NCBI RefSeq assembly: GCF_014203895.1 | Contig: NZ_JACHJY010000004.1 | Location: 62,001 to 126,000 of the forward strand | Length of the DNA: 64,000 nucleotides | Source: Streptomyces nymphaeiformis | Lineage (GTDB): Bacteria; Actinomycetota; Actinomycetes; Streptomycetales; Streptomycetaceae | Reading direction: 5' to 3' | Part shown: one piece after another, positions 44,197 to 52,030 of the stretch | Layout: each line of letters starts with the position of its first letter | How positions within the stretch are numbered: position 1 is the stretch's first letter | Notes under the pieces: model-generated | Databases searched by the model: none | What the model was told of the DNA's origin: nothing | Seen by the model: only the letters and a program-made list of their open reading frames with translations | Made by a program: the position numbers and the translations under genes

Positions 44197-44255
44197 CGGG
44201 CGGGCCTGGACGACCGGAAGTGGCGGACGGGCCTGAACGACCGGAAGTGGCGGAC
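44175..44255 (+). repeat. 27-bp tandem repeat, three copies, starting inside lepB
   Basis: Units start at GGGCCT 44175, 44202 and 44229, exactly 27 bp apart and 85% or more alike. Unit 1 holds the lepB stop TAG; units 2 and 3 have TGG at that position. Removing the stop would extend LepB in frame by repeats of GLDDRKWRT before a TAA. Confidence 0.93.
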
Positions 44256-44319
44256 GGGCGCGCGATCGGCGGTAACTTGACGCCTGGTCAGTTCGACTGT
44301 CCAGGGGAGGGGATGCCGC

Positions 44320-45246
44320 ATGGCCGTCGCCATGTACCAGGCCGTCATGCTCGCGCGGAAGAACCAGCAGCGCCACGAGAAGCTGGCGGCCCGCCGCAGG
44401 AAGCTCGACCGGCACGTCGCCCAGGAGGGCGCGGCGCAGGAGGAGCGGCGGCAGGCCACGTACGACCGGGCCCTCGTCCCCTTCCGGGACGCGTTCGAGC
44501 GGCTCAAGCGGGTGGACCTCGCCGAACTGGCCCCGGTGGAACCGGCCGGGCACGCCACGGCCGACGTCGAGCTGCGGGAGGTCCAGCAGCTCGCGGTGTC
44601 CGCGATCGGGTCGATCGTCGGGGGCGGAGCCACCGGAGCGGGCGTCGGCGCGGCCACCTACATGGCCGTCGGCGCCTTCGCCACCGCGTCCACCGGCACG
44701 GCCATCTCGGGTCTCTCCGGGGCCGCCGCGAGCAGCGCCACCCTGGCCTGGCTGGGCGGCGGTTCGCTCGCGGCGGGCGGCGGAGGAATGGCCGCGGGCA
44801 CGGCGGTCCTGGCCGCGGCGGTCGCCCTCCCCGCGCTCCTCGCGACCGGCGCCCTCCTCGAATGGCGGGGCCGCTCGGCCCGCGAGGACCAGAAGAAGCT
44901 CGCCGAGGAGCTGGACGAGGCGGAGGCCGAACTGACCGCGGCCCGCGGGACCCTGTCCGAGGTGTTCCGGCGCAGCCGCGAGATCCGCCTCGTGCTCAAG
45001 GACCTCTGCGCGGCCATGGAGGAACGGCTCCCGGCCTTCGTCGAACTGGTCGCCGACCACGACGACTACGGCACGTACGACACGCGGCAGCGCGCCCGGG
45101 TCAAGGAGATCTTCGACCTCGCCTGCACGACGGTCACGGTGATGGGAGCCCCGCCGGCCGGAGAGGACGGCCGGGTCAGCGAGCTGTCCGGCCGCGTCGT
45201 CGCGGACGCCCGCGCCCGCCTCGCCGAACTGGCCTCCGCCGCATGA
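44320..45246 (+). CDS. glycine-rich membrane-active protein with coiled-coil flanks
   Basis: 308-aa protein of unknown function. Residues 1-75 are highly charged helix (KNQQRHEKLAARRRKLDRHV). Residues about 85-190 are a glycine-zipper hydrophobic region (GSIVGGGATGAGVGAATYMAVGAF, then SGLSGAAASSATLAWLGGGSLAAGGGGMAAGTAV). The C-terminal part is again coiled-coil (EDQKKLAEELDEAEAELTAARG). From memory, the SLSGAAATxATLAxLGGG pattern recurs in many uncharacterised bacterial proteins and resembles pore-forming or dynamin-like helical hairpins. The ATG at 44320 has GGGGAGGGG upstream. Its TGA overlaps the next ATG. Confidence 0.8.
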   Translation: MAVAMYQAVMLARKNQQRHEKLAARRRKLDRHVAQEGAAQEERRQATYDRALVPFRDAFERLKRVDLAELAPVEPAGHATADVELREVQQLAVSAIGSIVGGGATGAGVGAATYMAVGAFATASTGTAISGLSGAAASSATLAWLGGGSLAAGGGGMAAGTAVLAAAVALPALLATGALLEWRGRSAREDQKKLAEELDEAEAELTAARGTLSEVFRRSREIRLVLKDLCAAMEERLPAFVELVADHDDYGTYDTRQRARVKEIFDLACTTVTVMGAPPAGEDGRVSELSGRVVADARARLAELASAA

Positions 45247-46682
45247 GCCGTACGTTCCTGCCCGGCGCCGCCGACCAGGCCGCCTGGACGGTCGCGGACG
45301 CCGCCACCCGCCGCCTTGCCGAGGCCACGGTGGAGACGCTGCGCACCCGGGAGACGGTGGAGCGACTGGCACGCCGGTACGTCGACATCGGCAACGCCCA
45401 GCGCGCCGGACACCTCTTCGAGGTCCGGCACGCGCTCTCCTTCAACCAGAACGCGATCCGGGCCGGCGCGTCGGTCCGGGCCGTGGTCACGGAGTGGGCC
45501 CAAGGCGGCTCGCAGACGGCCGCGGCCGATCTGCACCTCGTCGACCGGGGCCGCCTCGTGGGCCAGGCGCAGGCCAAGCTGGTGGATCGCGTCTCCACGA
45601 CCGCGCACCAGATGGCGCGGCCGGACTACGAGGGGATGACGCGGCTGGTGGCGGGCGACCGGGTCGCCGCCGTGGACGGCCTCCTCGGGCGCCGGCTCAC
45701 CATGTCCCCCGAGGGGGTGGGGTTCACCGACTACGCCGACGCCCACGCGCATCTGACGGACCGGCTGACGTACGGGGACGTCGCCTCCGACCCGGTCGAC
45801 CTGGCCGACGCGCACCGCTCGGCCCGCGACCCGATGCGCTGGGCGCGCGGTGAGGCGGTACGGACGGCCGGCCGGGAGGCGGTGGCCGCGGCGGGGACGG
45901 CGGCGGCGGTCGGCGGGCTCGTCACCGGGGCCGTGTCCGCCGCCGGGCAGCTGGCCCGGGTGCGGGCGGGCGAGACCTCGGCCGCGGCGGCGGCCCTCAC
46001 GGCGGCCGCTTCGGCGGCGCAGGCCGCGGCGCGGTCGGGGGCCGTCGCGGGTCTCGGCTCGGTGATCCGTACGGCCTCGCGGGCAGGGCGTCTGCCCGCG
46101 GTGCTGGGCGGCGGGGACCTGTCGTTCGCGACGGCCGGCGCCGCGTACGCGGTGGCGGAGGCCGGTGTGGCCCTGGCGCGCGGGCAGATCGACGCGGGCG
46201 AGTTCGCGGCCCGCAGCGCGGAGGCCACCCTGCGGACCGGCCTGGGCTGGGCCTGCGGGGCGGTGGCCCAGACGGTGATCCCGGTGCCGGTGGTCGGGGC
46301 GCTGGTGGGCGGCCTGGTGGGCCAGGCGGCGGGCGCCCTGATCACCCAGGGCCTCCAGGCGTCCCTGGTGGCGATCCGGGGCACCGACGAACCGGGCGCG
46401 CACCTCCTGGAGCGCGAGCTCCTCACGGCCTCCCTGACCTCGGGCCTCCTCGCCTCGGCGGCGGCGGCCCTGGGCCCGACGACCCGCGCGTCGTCCGTCG
46501 TCCTGCCCGGCCTGGAGTCCGTACGGAACCGGCTCGCGGGCACCGACCCGACGACCGCACTGTCCGCCCTGGCGACCCTGACGTCCACGGAGGCGGGCCG
46601 CCCCGTCTTCCTGACACCGGAGGAGTTCGACGCCTGGATGGCGGCCGAAGACGCCCCGCTGCTCCTCGACCCCAACTGGTGA
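45243..46682 (+). CDS. uncharacterised protein: possible PD-(D/E)XK-like N-terminus plus glycine-rich hydrophobic region
   Basis: 479-aa partner of the preceding gene (ATGA overlap). In the first 130 residues, GHLFEVRHALSFNQNA, AADLHLVDRG and GQAQAKLVDR give the spacing Glu...Asp...Gln-x-Lys seen in Mrr-like nuclease folds, a suggestion only. From about residue 200 the protein is Ala/Gly-rich and hydrophobic (GTAAAVGGLVTGAVSAAGQL; CGAVAQTVIPVPVVGALVGGLVGQAAGALI), likely membrane-inserting. The end (FLTPEEFDAWMAAEDAPLL) is acidic. The pair could be a two-component defence or toxin unit; nothing here proves this. Transcription ends at 46701. Confidence 0.78.
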   Translation: MSRTFLPGAADQAAWTVADAATRRLAEATVETLRTRETVERLARRYVDIGNAQRAGHLFEVRHALSFNQNAIRAGASVRAVVTEWAQGGSQTAAADLHLVDRGRLVGQAQAKLVDRVSTTAHQMARPDYEGMTRLVAGDRVAAVDGLLGRRLTMSPEGVGFTDYADAHAHLTDRLTYGDVASDPVDLADAHRSARDPMRWARGEAVRTAGREAVAAAGTAAAVGGLVTGAVSAAGQLARVRAGETSAAAAALTAAASAAQAAARSGAVAGLGSVIRTASRAGRLPAVLGGGDLSFATAGAAYAVAEAGVALARGQIDAGEFAARSAEATLRTGLGWACGAVAQTVIPVPVVGALVGGLVGQAAGALITQGLQASLVAIRGTDEPGAHLLERELLTASLTSGLLASAAAALGPTTRASSVVLPGLESVRNRLAGTDPTTALSALATLTSTEAGRPVFLTPEEFDAWMAAEDAPLLLDPNW

Positions 46683-46700
46683 CCGGACAGGGCAACAGAA

Positions 46701-46733
46701 AAGGCCAGGTCAGAAATCATCTGACCTGGCCTT
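46701..46733. terminator. strong terminator between the two-gene unit and tRNA-Thr
   Basis: Perfect 14-bp stem AAGGCCAGGTCAGA with a five-base loop. It follows the plus-strand gene by 18 bases and the 3' end of the minus-strand tRNA by six, so it serves both. Confidence 0.93.
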
Positions 46734-46739
46734 CTTCTG

Positions 46740-46813
46740 AGCCGCCTTCGGGATTCGAACCCGAGACCTACGCATTACGAGTGCGTTGCTCTGGCCAACT
46801 GAGCTAAGGCGGC
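46740..46813 (-). tRNA. tRNA-Thr (anticodon CGT)
   Basis: 74-nt cloverleaf on the minus strand. The acceptor stem is GCCGCCT/AGGCGGC and the D-arm is GCTC/GAGC with AGTTGG. The anticodon stem ACGCA/TGCGT encloses loop CTCGTAA, anticodon CGT, reading ACG. The T-arm is TCGGG TTCGAAT CCCGA and the discriminator is U. CCA is not encoded. A -10-like TAGACT lies about 40 bases upstream (46857-46852). Confidence 0.97.
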
Positions 46814-46897
46814 GCGCTGCGCAGACACATCGTGGTGCAGCAGCGTCGCCAAGTCTACACAGTTTCTCGGGGTGCTCCGACCACCCCCGGATCATGC

Positions 46898-48442
46898 CTA
46901 CGAGCAGCGCTTTCCCTCAGCCGGAGGGGTGCCTTCCAGGAGGTAGGTGTTGATCGCCGTGTCGATGCAGTCGCTGCCCCGGCCGTACGCGGTGTGGCCG
47001 TCGCCCACGTAGGTCAGCAGGGTGCCGGAGGAGAGCTGGTCGGCCAGGGACCGGGCCCAGTGGTACGGGGTGGCCGGGTCGCGGGTGGTGCCGACGACGA
47101 GGATCGGGGCGGCGCCCTCGGCGGTGATGCGGTGCGGGCGGCCGGTGGGCGGGGTGGGCCAGTAGGTGCAGTTGAGGGCGGCCCAGGCGAGGCCCTTCCC
47201 GAAGACCGGGGAGGCCTTCTCGAAGGACGGGACGGCCTTCTCGACGTCCGCGGGGCCGGTGTAGGCCGGCGGCAGGTCCAGGCAGTTCACGGCGGCGTTG
47301 GCGAACATGAGGTTGGCGTACGTGCCGTCCGCCTCGCGCTCGTAGTAGCTGTCGGCCAGGGCCAGGAGCCCGGAGCCGTCGCCGCCCCTCGCCTGGGAGA
47401 GGGCCTCGCGCAGCTGCGGCCAGGCGCCCTCGTCGTACATCGCGGCGATCACGCCGGTGGTGGCGAGGGACTCGCCGAGCAGGCGGCTCTCGCCCGTCGG
47501 CAGGGGCTTGGCGTCGACGTCGCGGAAGAACCTCTTCATCGCCTCCCCGGCCGCGTCGACGGACTTGGTGCCCAGGGGGCAGTCCGACTTGCCGATGCAG
47601 TCCGCGGCGAAGGCGCGGAAGGAGGTCTCGAAGCCGCCGGTCTGGTCCCGGTTCAGGTCGAGTGCGGAGAGCGAGGGGTCCATGGCCCCGTCGAGGACGA
47701 GCCGGCCGACCCGGTCCGGGAACAGCTCGGCGTAGGTGGCGCCGAGGAACGTGCCGTACGACGCCCCCACGTAGGTGAGCTTCTCGTCGCCGAGCACCGC
47801 CCGCAGGACGTCCATGTCCCGGGCCGTCTCGACCGTGGAGACGTGGGGCATGACCTTGCCCGACTTCTTCTCGCAGCCCGCCGCGAAGTCCTTGAAGGCC
47901 GCGCTCAGCGCGTTGGCCTCCGCCGTGTCGTCGGGGGTCTGGTCGACCTGCGTGTACGTGTCCATCTGCGGGCCCGTCAGGCACTCCACGGGCTCGCTGC
48001 GGGCCACTCCGCGGGGGTCGACGGCCACCATGTCGTAGCGGGCGCGGACGGGCGCCGGGTAGCCGATGCCCGCGTACCCCTGGAGGTAGCCGACGGCGGA
48101 GCCGCCGGGGCCGCCCGGGTTGACCAGGAGCGAGCCGAGCCGCTTCCCGGGGCCGGTGGCCCGGACGCGGGACACCGCGAGCCGGGCCTCCTCCCCGTCC
48201 GGCTTCGCGTAGTCGAGCGGGGCGCGCAGGGTGGCGCACTGGAAGCCCTCTACGCCGCAGTCGCGCCACTTCAGCTTCTGCTCGTAGTACTTCTTCAGCT
48301 TCGGCGCCTGGGACGCGGGGGAGGACGCCGGCGCGGACGACCTGGAGGCGGCGGCGTCGCTTCCGCCCGAGCAGCCGGAGAGGATCAGACCGGCGGCCGC
48401 GAGGGCCGTGGCGGACGTACGGAGCAAGCGCCTGGAATCCAT
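46898..48442 (-). CDS. secreted alpha/beta hydrolase lipoprotein (tripeptidyl aminopeptidase-like)
   Basis: 514-aa exported hydrolase of the peptidase S33/TAP group. The signal peptide ends in a lipobox (AGLILSGCSGG, Cys24), so it is probably a lipoprotein. SLLVNPGGPGGSAVGYL and YDMVAVDPRGVARSEPVEC are typical of Streptomyces tripeptidyl aminopeptidases. The nucleophile Ser is in VGASYGTFLGATYAELFP, and the Asp and His in TTRDPATPYHWA and VGDGHTAYGRG. It cleaves peptides outside the cell, possibly assisting growth on protein. The ATG at 48442 is preferred to an upstream in-frame start by position of the signal. Confidence 0.92.
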   Translation of the reverse strand: MDSRRLLRTSATALAAAGLILSGCSGGSDAAASRSSAPASSPASQAPKLKKYYEQKLKWRDCGVEGFQCATLRAPLDYAKPDGEEARLAVSRVRATGPGKRLGSLLVNPGGPGGSAVGYLQGYAGIGYPAPVRARYDMVAVDPRGVARSEPVECLTGPQMDTYTQVDQTPDDTAEANALSAAFKDFAAGCEKKSGKVMPHVSTVETARDMDVLRAVLGDEKLTYVGASYGTFLGATYAELFPDRVGRLVLDGAMDPSLSALDLNRDQTGGFETSFRAFAADCIGKSDCPLGTKSVDAAGEAMKRFFRDVDAKPLPTGESRLLGESLATTGVIAAMYDEGAWPQLREALSQARGGDGSGLLALADSYYEREADGTYANLMFANAAVNCLDLPPAYTGPADVEKAVPSFEKASPVFGKGLAWAALNCTYWPTPPTGRPHRITAEGAAPILVVGTTRDPATPYHWARSLADQLSSGTLLTYVGDGHTAYGRGSDCIDTAINTYLLEGTPPAEGKRCS

Positions 48443-48501
48443 CCCAGGAGCGTATCCGTACCGGTACGGACCGTGTCCAATCGCCCGGGGGCGCAAGGGA
48501 T

Positions 48502-49704
48502 CTAGCCTCTCAGGGCCATCGTCATCGCCTCCACGGCGAGCAGCGGCGCCACGTTCCGGTCGAGGGCCTTCCGGCAGGCGAGGACCGCCTCGATGCGGCG
48601 GAGGGTCCGCTCCGGGGTGGTGTCGTGGGCGATCCGCTCGATCGCGTCCCGCACGTCCGTGTTCGCCAGGGCCGCGCGGGAGCGGAGCTGGAGGGCGAGC
48701 ACGTCACGGTAGAAGCCGGTCAGGTCGGTGAGCGCGAGGTCCAGGCTGTCGCGCTGCGTCCGCGTCCTGCGCCGCTTCTGCCGCTCCTCCAGCTCCTTCA
48801 TCGCCCCGGCGGTGCCGCGCGGCATCCGCCCGCCCTGCGCCGCGCCGAGGGCCGCCTTCAGCTCCTCGGTCTCCTTGACGTCGATCTCCTCCGCGACCTG
48901 CTTGGCGTCCTCCGCGGCCGCGTCGACCAGTTCCTGCGCGGCCTTGAGGCAGCCGCCGATGTCGTCGACCCGCAGCGGCAGCTTCAGGACGACGGACCGG
49001 CGCGCGCGGGCCCGCTCGTCGGTGGCGAGCCGCCGGGCCCGGTCGATGTGGCCCTGGGTGGCGCGGGCGGCGGCCTGCGCGAGCTCCGGCTCGATGCCGT
49101 CGCGCCGCACGAGCACGTCGGCGACGGCCTCCACCGGCGGGGTGCGCAGGGTCAGGTGCCGGCAGCGGGAGCGGATCGTGGGCAGCACGTCCTCCAGGGA
49201 GGGCGCGCAGAGCAGCCAGACCGTGCGCGGCGCGGGCTCCTCGACGGCCTTCAGGAGCACGTTCCCCGCGCCCTCGGTGAGCCGGTCGGCGTCCTCCAGG
49301 ACGATCACCTGCCAGCGGCCGCCCGCCGGGGAGAGCTGGGCGCGCCGGACGAGGTCGCGGGTCTCCTTCACGCCGATGGACAGCAGGTCCGTGCGGACGA
49401 TCTCGACGTCCGCGTGCGTCCCGACGAGGGTCGTGTGGCAGCCGTCGCAGAAACCGCAGCCCGGGGCACCGCCGAGCGCCCGGTCGGGACTGACGCACTG
49501 CAGCGCGGCGGCGAACGCACGCGCCGCGGTCGCCCGCCCGGACCCGGGAGGGCCGGTGAACAGCCACGCGTGCGTCATCTTGGAGGCCTCGGGCTCCGGC
49601 TCGCCCGCGGCGTGCGCGGTCACGAGCGCGTCGGCATCGCGCGCGGCGGCGGCGAGCTGCTCCTCGACCCGGCTCTGCCCGACCAGGTCGTCCCATACGG
49701 CCAT
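48502..49704 (-). CDS. holB: DNA polymerase III delta-prime subunit
   Basis: 400-aa clamp-loader subunit. The AAA+ fold has GPPGSGRAT in place of a true Walker A (Arg for Lys, as expected for the non-hydrolysing delta-prime subunit). A zinc module is CGFCDGCHTT, and VIVLEDADRLTEGAGNVLLKAVEEPAPRTVWLL with SRCRHLTLRTP carries the SRC motif. The actinobacterial C-terminal half is charged and helical. The ATG at 49704 has GAGGAGG upstream. It lies 59 bases upstream of the lipoprotein hydrolase gene. Confidence 0.95.
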   Translation of the reverse strand: MAVWDDLVGQSRVEEQLAAAARDADALVTAHAAGEPEPEASKMTHAWLFTGPPGSGRATAARAFAAALQCVSPDRALGGAPGCGFCDGCHTTLVGTHADVEIVRTDLLSIGVKETRDLVRRAQLSPAGGRWQVIVLEDADRLTEGAGNVLLKAVEEPAPRTVWLLCAPSLEDVLPTIRSRCRHLTLRTPPVEAVADVLVRRDGIEPELAQAAARATQGHIDRARRLATDERARARRSVVLKLPLRVDDIGGCLKAAQELVDAAAEDAKQVAEEIDVKETEELKAALGAAQGGRMPRGTAGAMKELEERQKRRRTRTQRDSLDLALTDLTGFYRDVLALQLRSRAALANTDVRDAIERIAHDTTPERTLRRIEAVLACRKALDRNVAPLLAVEAMTMALRG

Positions 49705-49781
49705 GTCTGCGCCCTCCTCAGGTACGTCCTCCATTGTGGGGCAGCGCTCTGACAGCCCCCGCCGCCCTGTGGACAACCCCC

Positions 49782-49955
49782 TCAGGCCCCGCTGCGGGGC
49801 CGGGTCAGCCACAGTCCGGCCGCGGAGCCGAGGAGGACCGCCCCGGTGGAGACGCTTCCGGCGATCTGGAGTCCGGCGCTCCAGCCGGCGAAGGTGCTGA
49901 TGAAGACGTTGGCCAGAACGCTCGCGGTGAGCAGCAGCCAGAGAATCGCGCGCAT
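49782..49955 (-). CDS. small two-helix membrane protein
   Basis: 57-aa protein: MRAILWLLLTASVLANVFIS (helix 1), a short loop, then a second helix (VSTGAVLLGSAAGLWLT) and RPRSGA. A GGAGG lies seven bases before the ATG. Function unknown. It lies back-to-back with the sensor kinase gene, across 184 bp that contain a GGAACGCGGTTCC palindrome at about 50000. Confidence 0.75.
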   Translation of the reverse strand: MRAILWLLLTASVLANVFISTFAGWSAGLQIAGSVSTGAVLLGSAAGLWLTRPRSGA

Positions 49956-50139
49956 GGGTGCCTCCGTGGGGTGGGTGGGATGGGTGGTGACGGAACGCGG
50001 TTCCGTTCGGTCGCCGGGCCGTTCCCGGCTCCCTTCGATCCTGGTCTCCGCCGCCTCCGCGCACAGCGGTGCCCGCTCCCGGAGCGAGGGTGTAGCCCGC
50101 TCCACCGCCGCCCCGCGCGGCGCCGCCTACCCTGGCTCC

Positions 50140-51324
50140 ATGCGCGAGGCGATCAAGGAAGCGGCACGGGCGTGGCTTCACCTCACGATCGGGGCCGCGG
50201 TCTCCCTCCTCTGCTACCTGATGGTGGGCGTCGTCCTCTTCACCGCGGTCCTCACCCTCACCGTCATCGGCGCCGGCGTGCTCCCGGAGAGCGTGCTGCT
50301 GCTGCGCCGCCTCGCCGGGTGGCAGCGGCGCCGTACGGCCGCGTGGACCGGCACCCCCGTCCCCGAGGCGTACCCGGCGCTCGAAGGCCCCCTCCCCGCG
50401 CGCGTGCGGACCGCGGTCACCGACCCGGGCACCCGGCAGGACCTGGTCTGGGCCGCCGCGCAACTGCTCTACGGCATGGTGCTCTGGTACCTCTCGCTGA
50501 TCGTCTGGGTGCCCGCGCTGCTGGTCGACGGCGTGTGGACCGGGCTCGCGGGGCGGCGACCGGTGGCCCTGCCGCTGATCGGCCGGCTCGCCGGCCTGGC
50601 GGCGGACTGGTCGCGGGCGCTGCTCACGCCGGCCCCGTCGGCCGTCCGGGACGCCGCCCTCGCCGCCCGTGTCGAGCAGCTCACGGCGACCAGGGCGGGC
50701 GCGATCGCCGCGCACGGCGCCGAGCTGCGCCGGATCGAGCGCGACCTCCACGACGGCGCACAGGCCCGCCTGGTGGCGTTGTCCATGCGGATCGGGCTCG
50801 CCCGGCGGGCGTACGCGTCCGATCCCGCGACCGCGCGCCGGCTCCTCGACGACGCGCAGACGCAGGCCGAGGAGGCGCTGGCCGAGCTGCGGCACGTGGT
50901 GCGCGGCATCCACCCGCCGATCCTCACCGACCGCGGCCTGACCGGAGCCGTACGGGCCCTCGCGGCGAGCAGCGGCCTGGAGACGGCGGTGGCGGTGACC
51001 GGCCTCGGCGACCACGCGCAGGACGGTCCCCGCGCCCCGGCCGCCGTCGAGGCCGCCGCGTACTTCGTGGTCGCCGAGGCGCTCACCAACGCCGCCAAGC
51101 ACAGCGGCGCCGACCGCGCCTCCGTCTCCCTGAGCCGTGAACCGGCCGCCCTCCGCGTGCGCGTGCGGGACGAGGGCCGCGGCGGGGCCGAGGCGGGCGA
51201 GAGCGGCGGCTCCGGCCTGACGGGCATGCGGCGCCGCGTCGCCGCGCTCGACGGCACCGTACGGTTGACCAGCCCCGTCGGGGGCCCGACCGTGATCGAA
51301 GTGGAGCTTCCGTGCGTGTGGTGA
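50140..51324 (+). CDS. NarL-type sensor histidine kinase
   Basis: 394-aa membrane kinase. Two membrane blocks (about residues 15-45 and 105-130) bracket a short loop, the arrangement of intramembrane-sensing or envelope-stress kinases. HisKA_3 has His204 in [25 protein letters not shown]. The HATPase region has [20 protein letters not shown] (N box), [10 protein letters not shown] and [18 protein letters not shown]. It phosphorylates the response regulator encoded with a 13-base overlap. The FtsX-type ABC exporter next to it suggests sensing of a cell-envelope-active compound. Confidence 0.94.
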   Translation: MREAIKEAARAWLHLTIGAAVSLLCYLMVGVVLFTAVLTLTVIGAGVLPESVLLLRRLAGWQRRRTAAWTGTPVPEAYPALEGPLPARVRTAVTDPGTRQDLVWAAAQLLYGMVLWYLSLIVWVPALLVDGVWTGLAGRRPVALPLIGRLAGLAADWSRALLTPAPSAVRDAALAARVEQLTATRAGAIAAHGAELRRIERDLHDGAQARLVALSMRIGLARRAYASDPATARRLLDDAQTQAEEALAELRHVVRGIHPPILTDRGLTGAVRALAASSGLETAVAVTGLGDHAQDGPRAPAAVEAAAYFVVAEALTNAAKHSGADRASVSLSREPAALRVRVRDEGRGGAEAGESGGSGLTGMRRRVAALDGTVRLTSPVGGPTVIEVELPCVW

Positions 51325-51956
51325 TCGCCGAGGACAACGCCCTCCTCAGGGAGGGCCTGGTGCTGCTGCTGACCTCGTCCGGCCACGAGGTCGCCGGGGT
51401 CGCGGCCACCGGCCCCGAGATCCTGCCGCTGCTCCTGGAGCACCGGCCGGACGTGGCCGTCCTCGACGTGCGGTTGCCGCCGGACTTCCGCGACGAGGGG
51501 CTGCGGGCGGCGCTCGCGGCCCGCGAGCGGCTCCCGGAGCTGCCGGTGCTCGTGCTCTCGCAGTACGTGGAGGAGACGTACGCGGCCGAGCTCCTGGGCG
51601 GCGGCGCCCGGGGCGTCGGCTACCTCCTGAAGGACCGGGTCGGCCGGGTCGACGAGTTCCTGGACGCCCTGGAGCGGGTCGCGTCCGGCGGTACGGCCCT
51701 GGACCCGGAGGTCGTCACCGAACTGATGGCCCGCCGCCGCGACGACCCGCTGGACTCCCTCACGCCCCGCGAGCGCGAGGTCCTGGAGCTGATGGCGCAG
51801 GGCCACGACAACGGCACGATCGCCCGCTCGATGGTGGTCACCGAGCGGGCCGTGCACAAACACATCGGGAACGTCTTCCTGAAGCTCGGCCTGCCGCCGA
51901 CCGACAGCGGCGGCCACCGCCGCGTCCTCGCCGTCCTGGCGTACCTCAACGCCTAG
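51312..51956 (+). CDS. NarL/LuxR family response regulator
   Basis: 214-aa response regulator. The receiver has the acidic pair (AEDN), Asp52 in [11 protein letters not shown], the LSQYVEETY segment and Lys in LLKDRVG. The output is a LuxR helix-turn-helix ([46 protein letters not shown]). The GTG at 51312 overlaps the kinase end. It probably controls the convergent ABC exporter and/or its own promoter. Its 3' end is followed by a tandem repeat. Confidence 0.95.
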   Translation: MRVVIAEDNALLREGLVLLLTSSGHEVAGVAATGPEILPLLLEHRPDVAVLDVRLPPDFRDEGLRAALAARERLPELPVLVLSQYVEETYAAELLGGGARGVGYLLKDRVGRVDEFLDALERVASGGTALDPEVVTELMARRRDDPLDSLTPREREVLELMAQGHDNGTIARSMVVTERAVHKHIGNVFLKLGLPPTDSGGHRRVLAVLAYLNA

Positions 51957-51962
51957 CAGCCG

Positions 51963-52030
51963 CCCAGGACGCGCCTGCTTCGACGCCCAGGACCGCCTGC
52001 CTCAACACCCAGGACTCGTCTGCCTCAACG
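51963..52030. repeat. 22-23-bp tandem repeat between response regulator and ABC permease
   Basis: CCCAGGAC occurs at 51963, 51986 and 52008, each followed by a variant of CGCCTGCCTCAACG. Related CTCAACGCCT words also occur at the response-regulator stop and at the start of the convergent permease 3' end. The array occupies the whole gap. Confidence 0.85.

Noticed and set aside
43338..45242. Open frame upstream of and in frame with the 45243 gene, crossing lepB and the glycine-zipper gene
   Set aside because: Out of frame with both well-supported genes; the ATGA overlap at 45243 gives the real start.
46710..46895. 61-codon minus-strand open frame
   Set aside because: Covers tRNA-Thr and its terminator.
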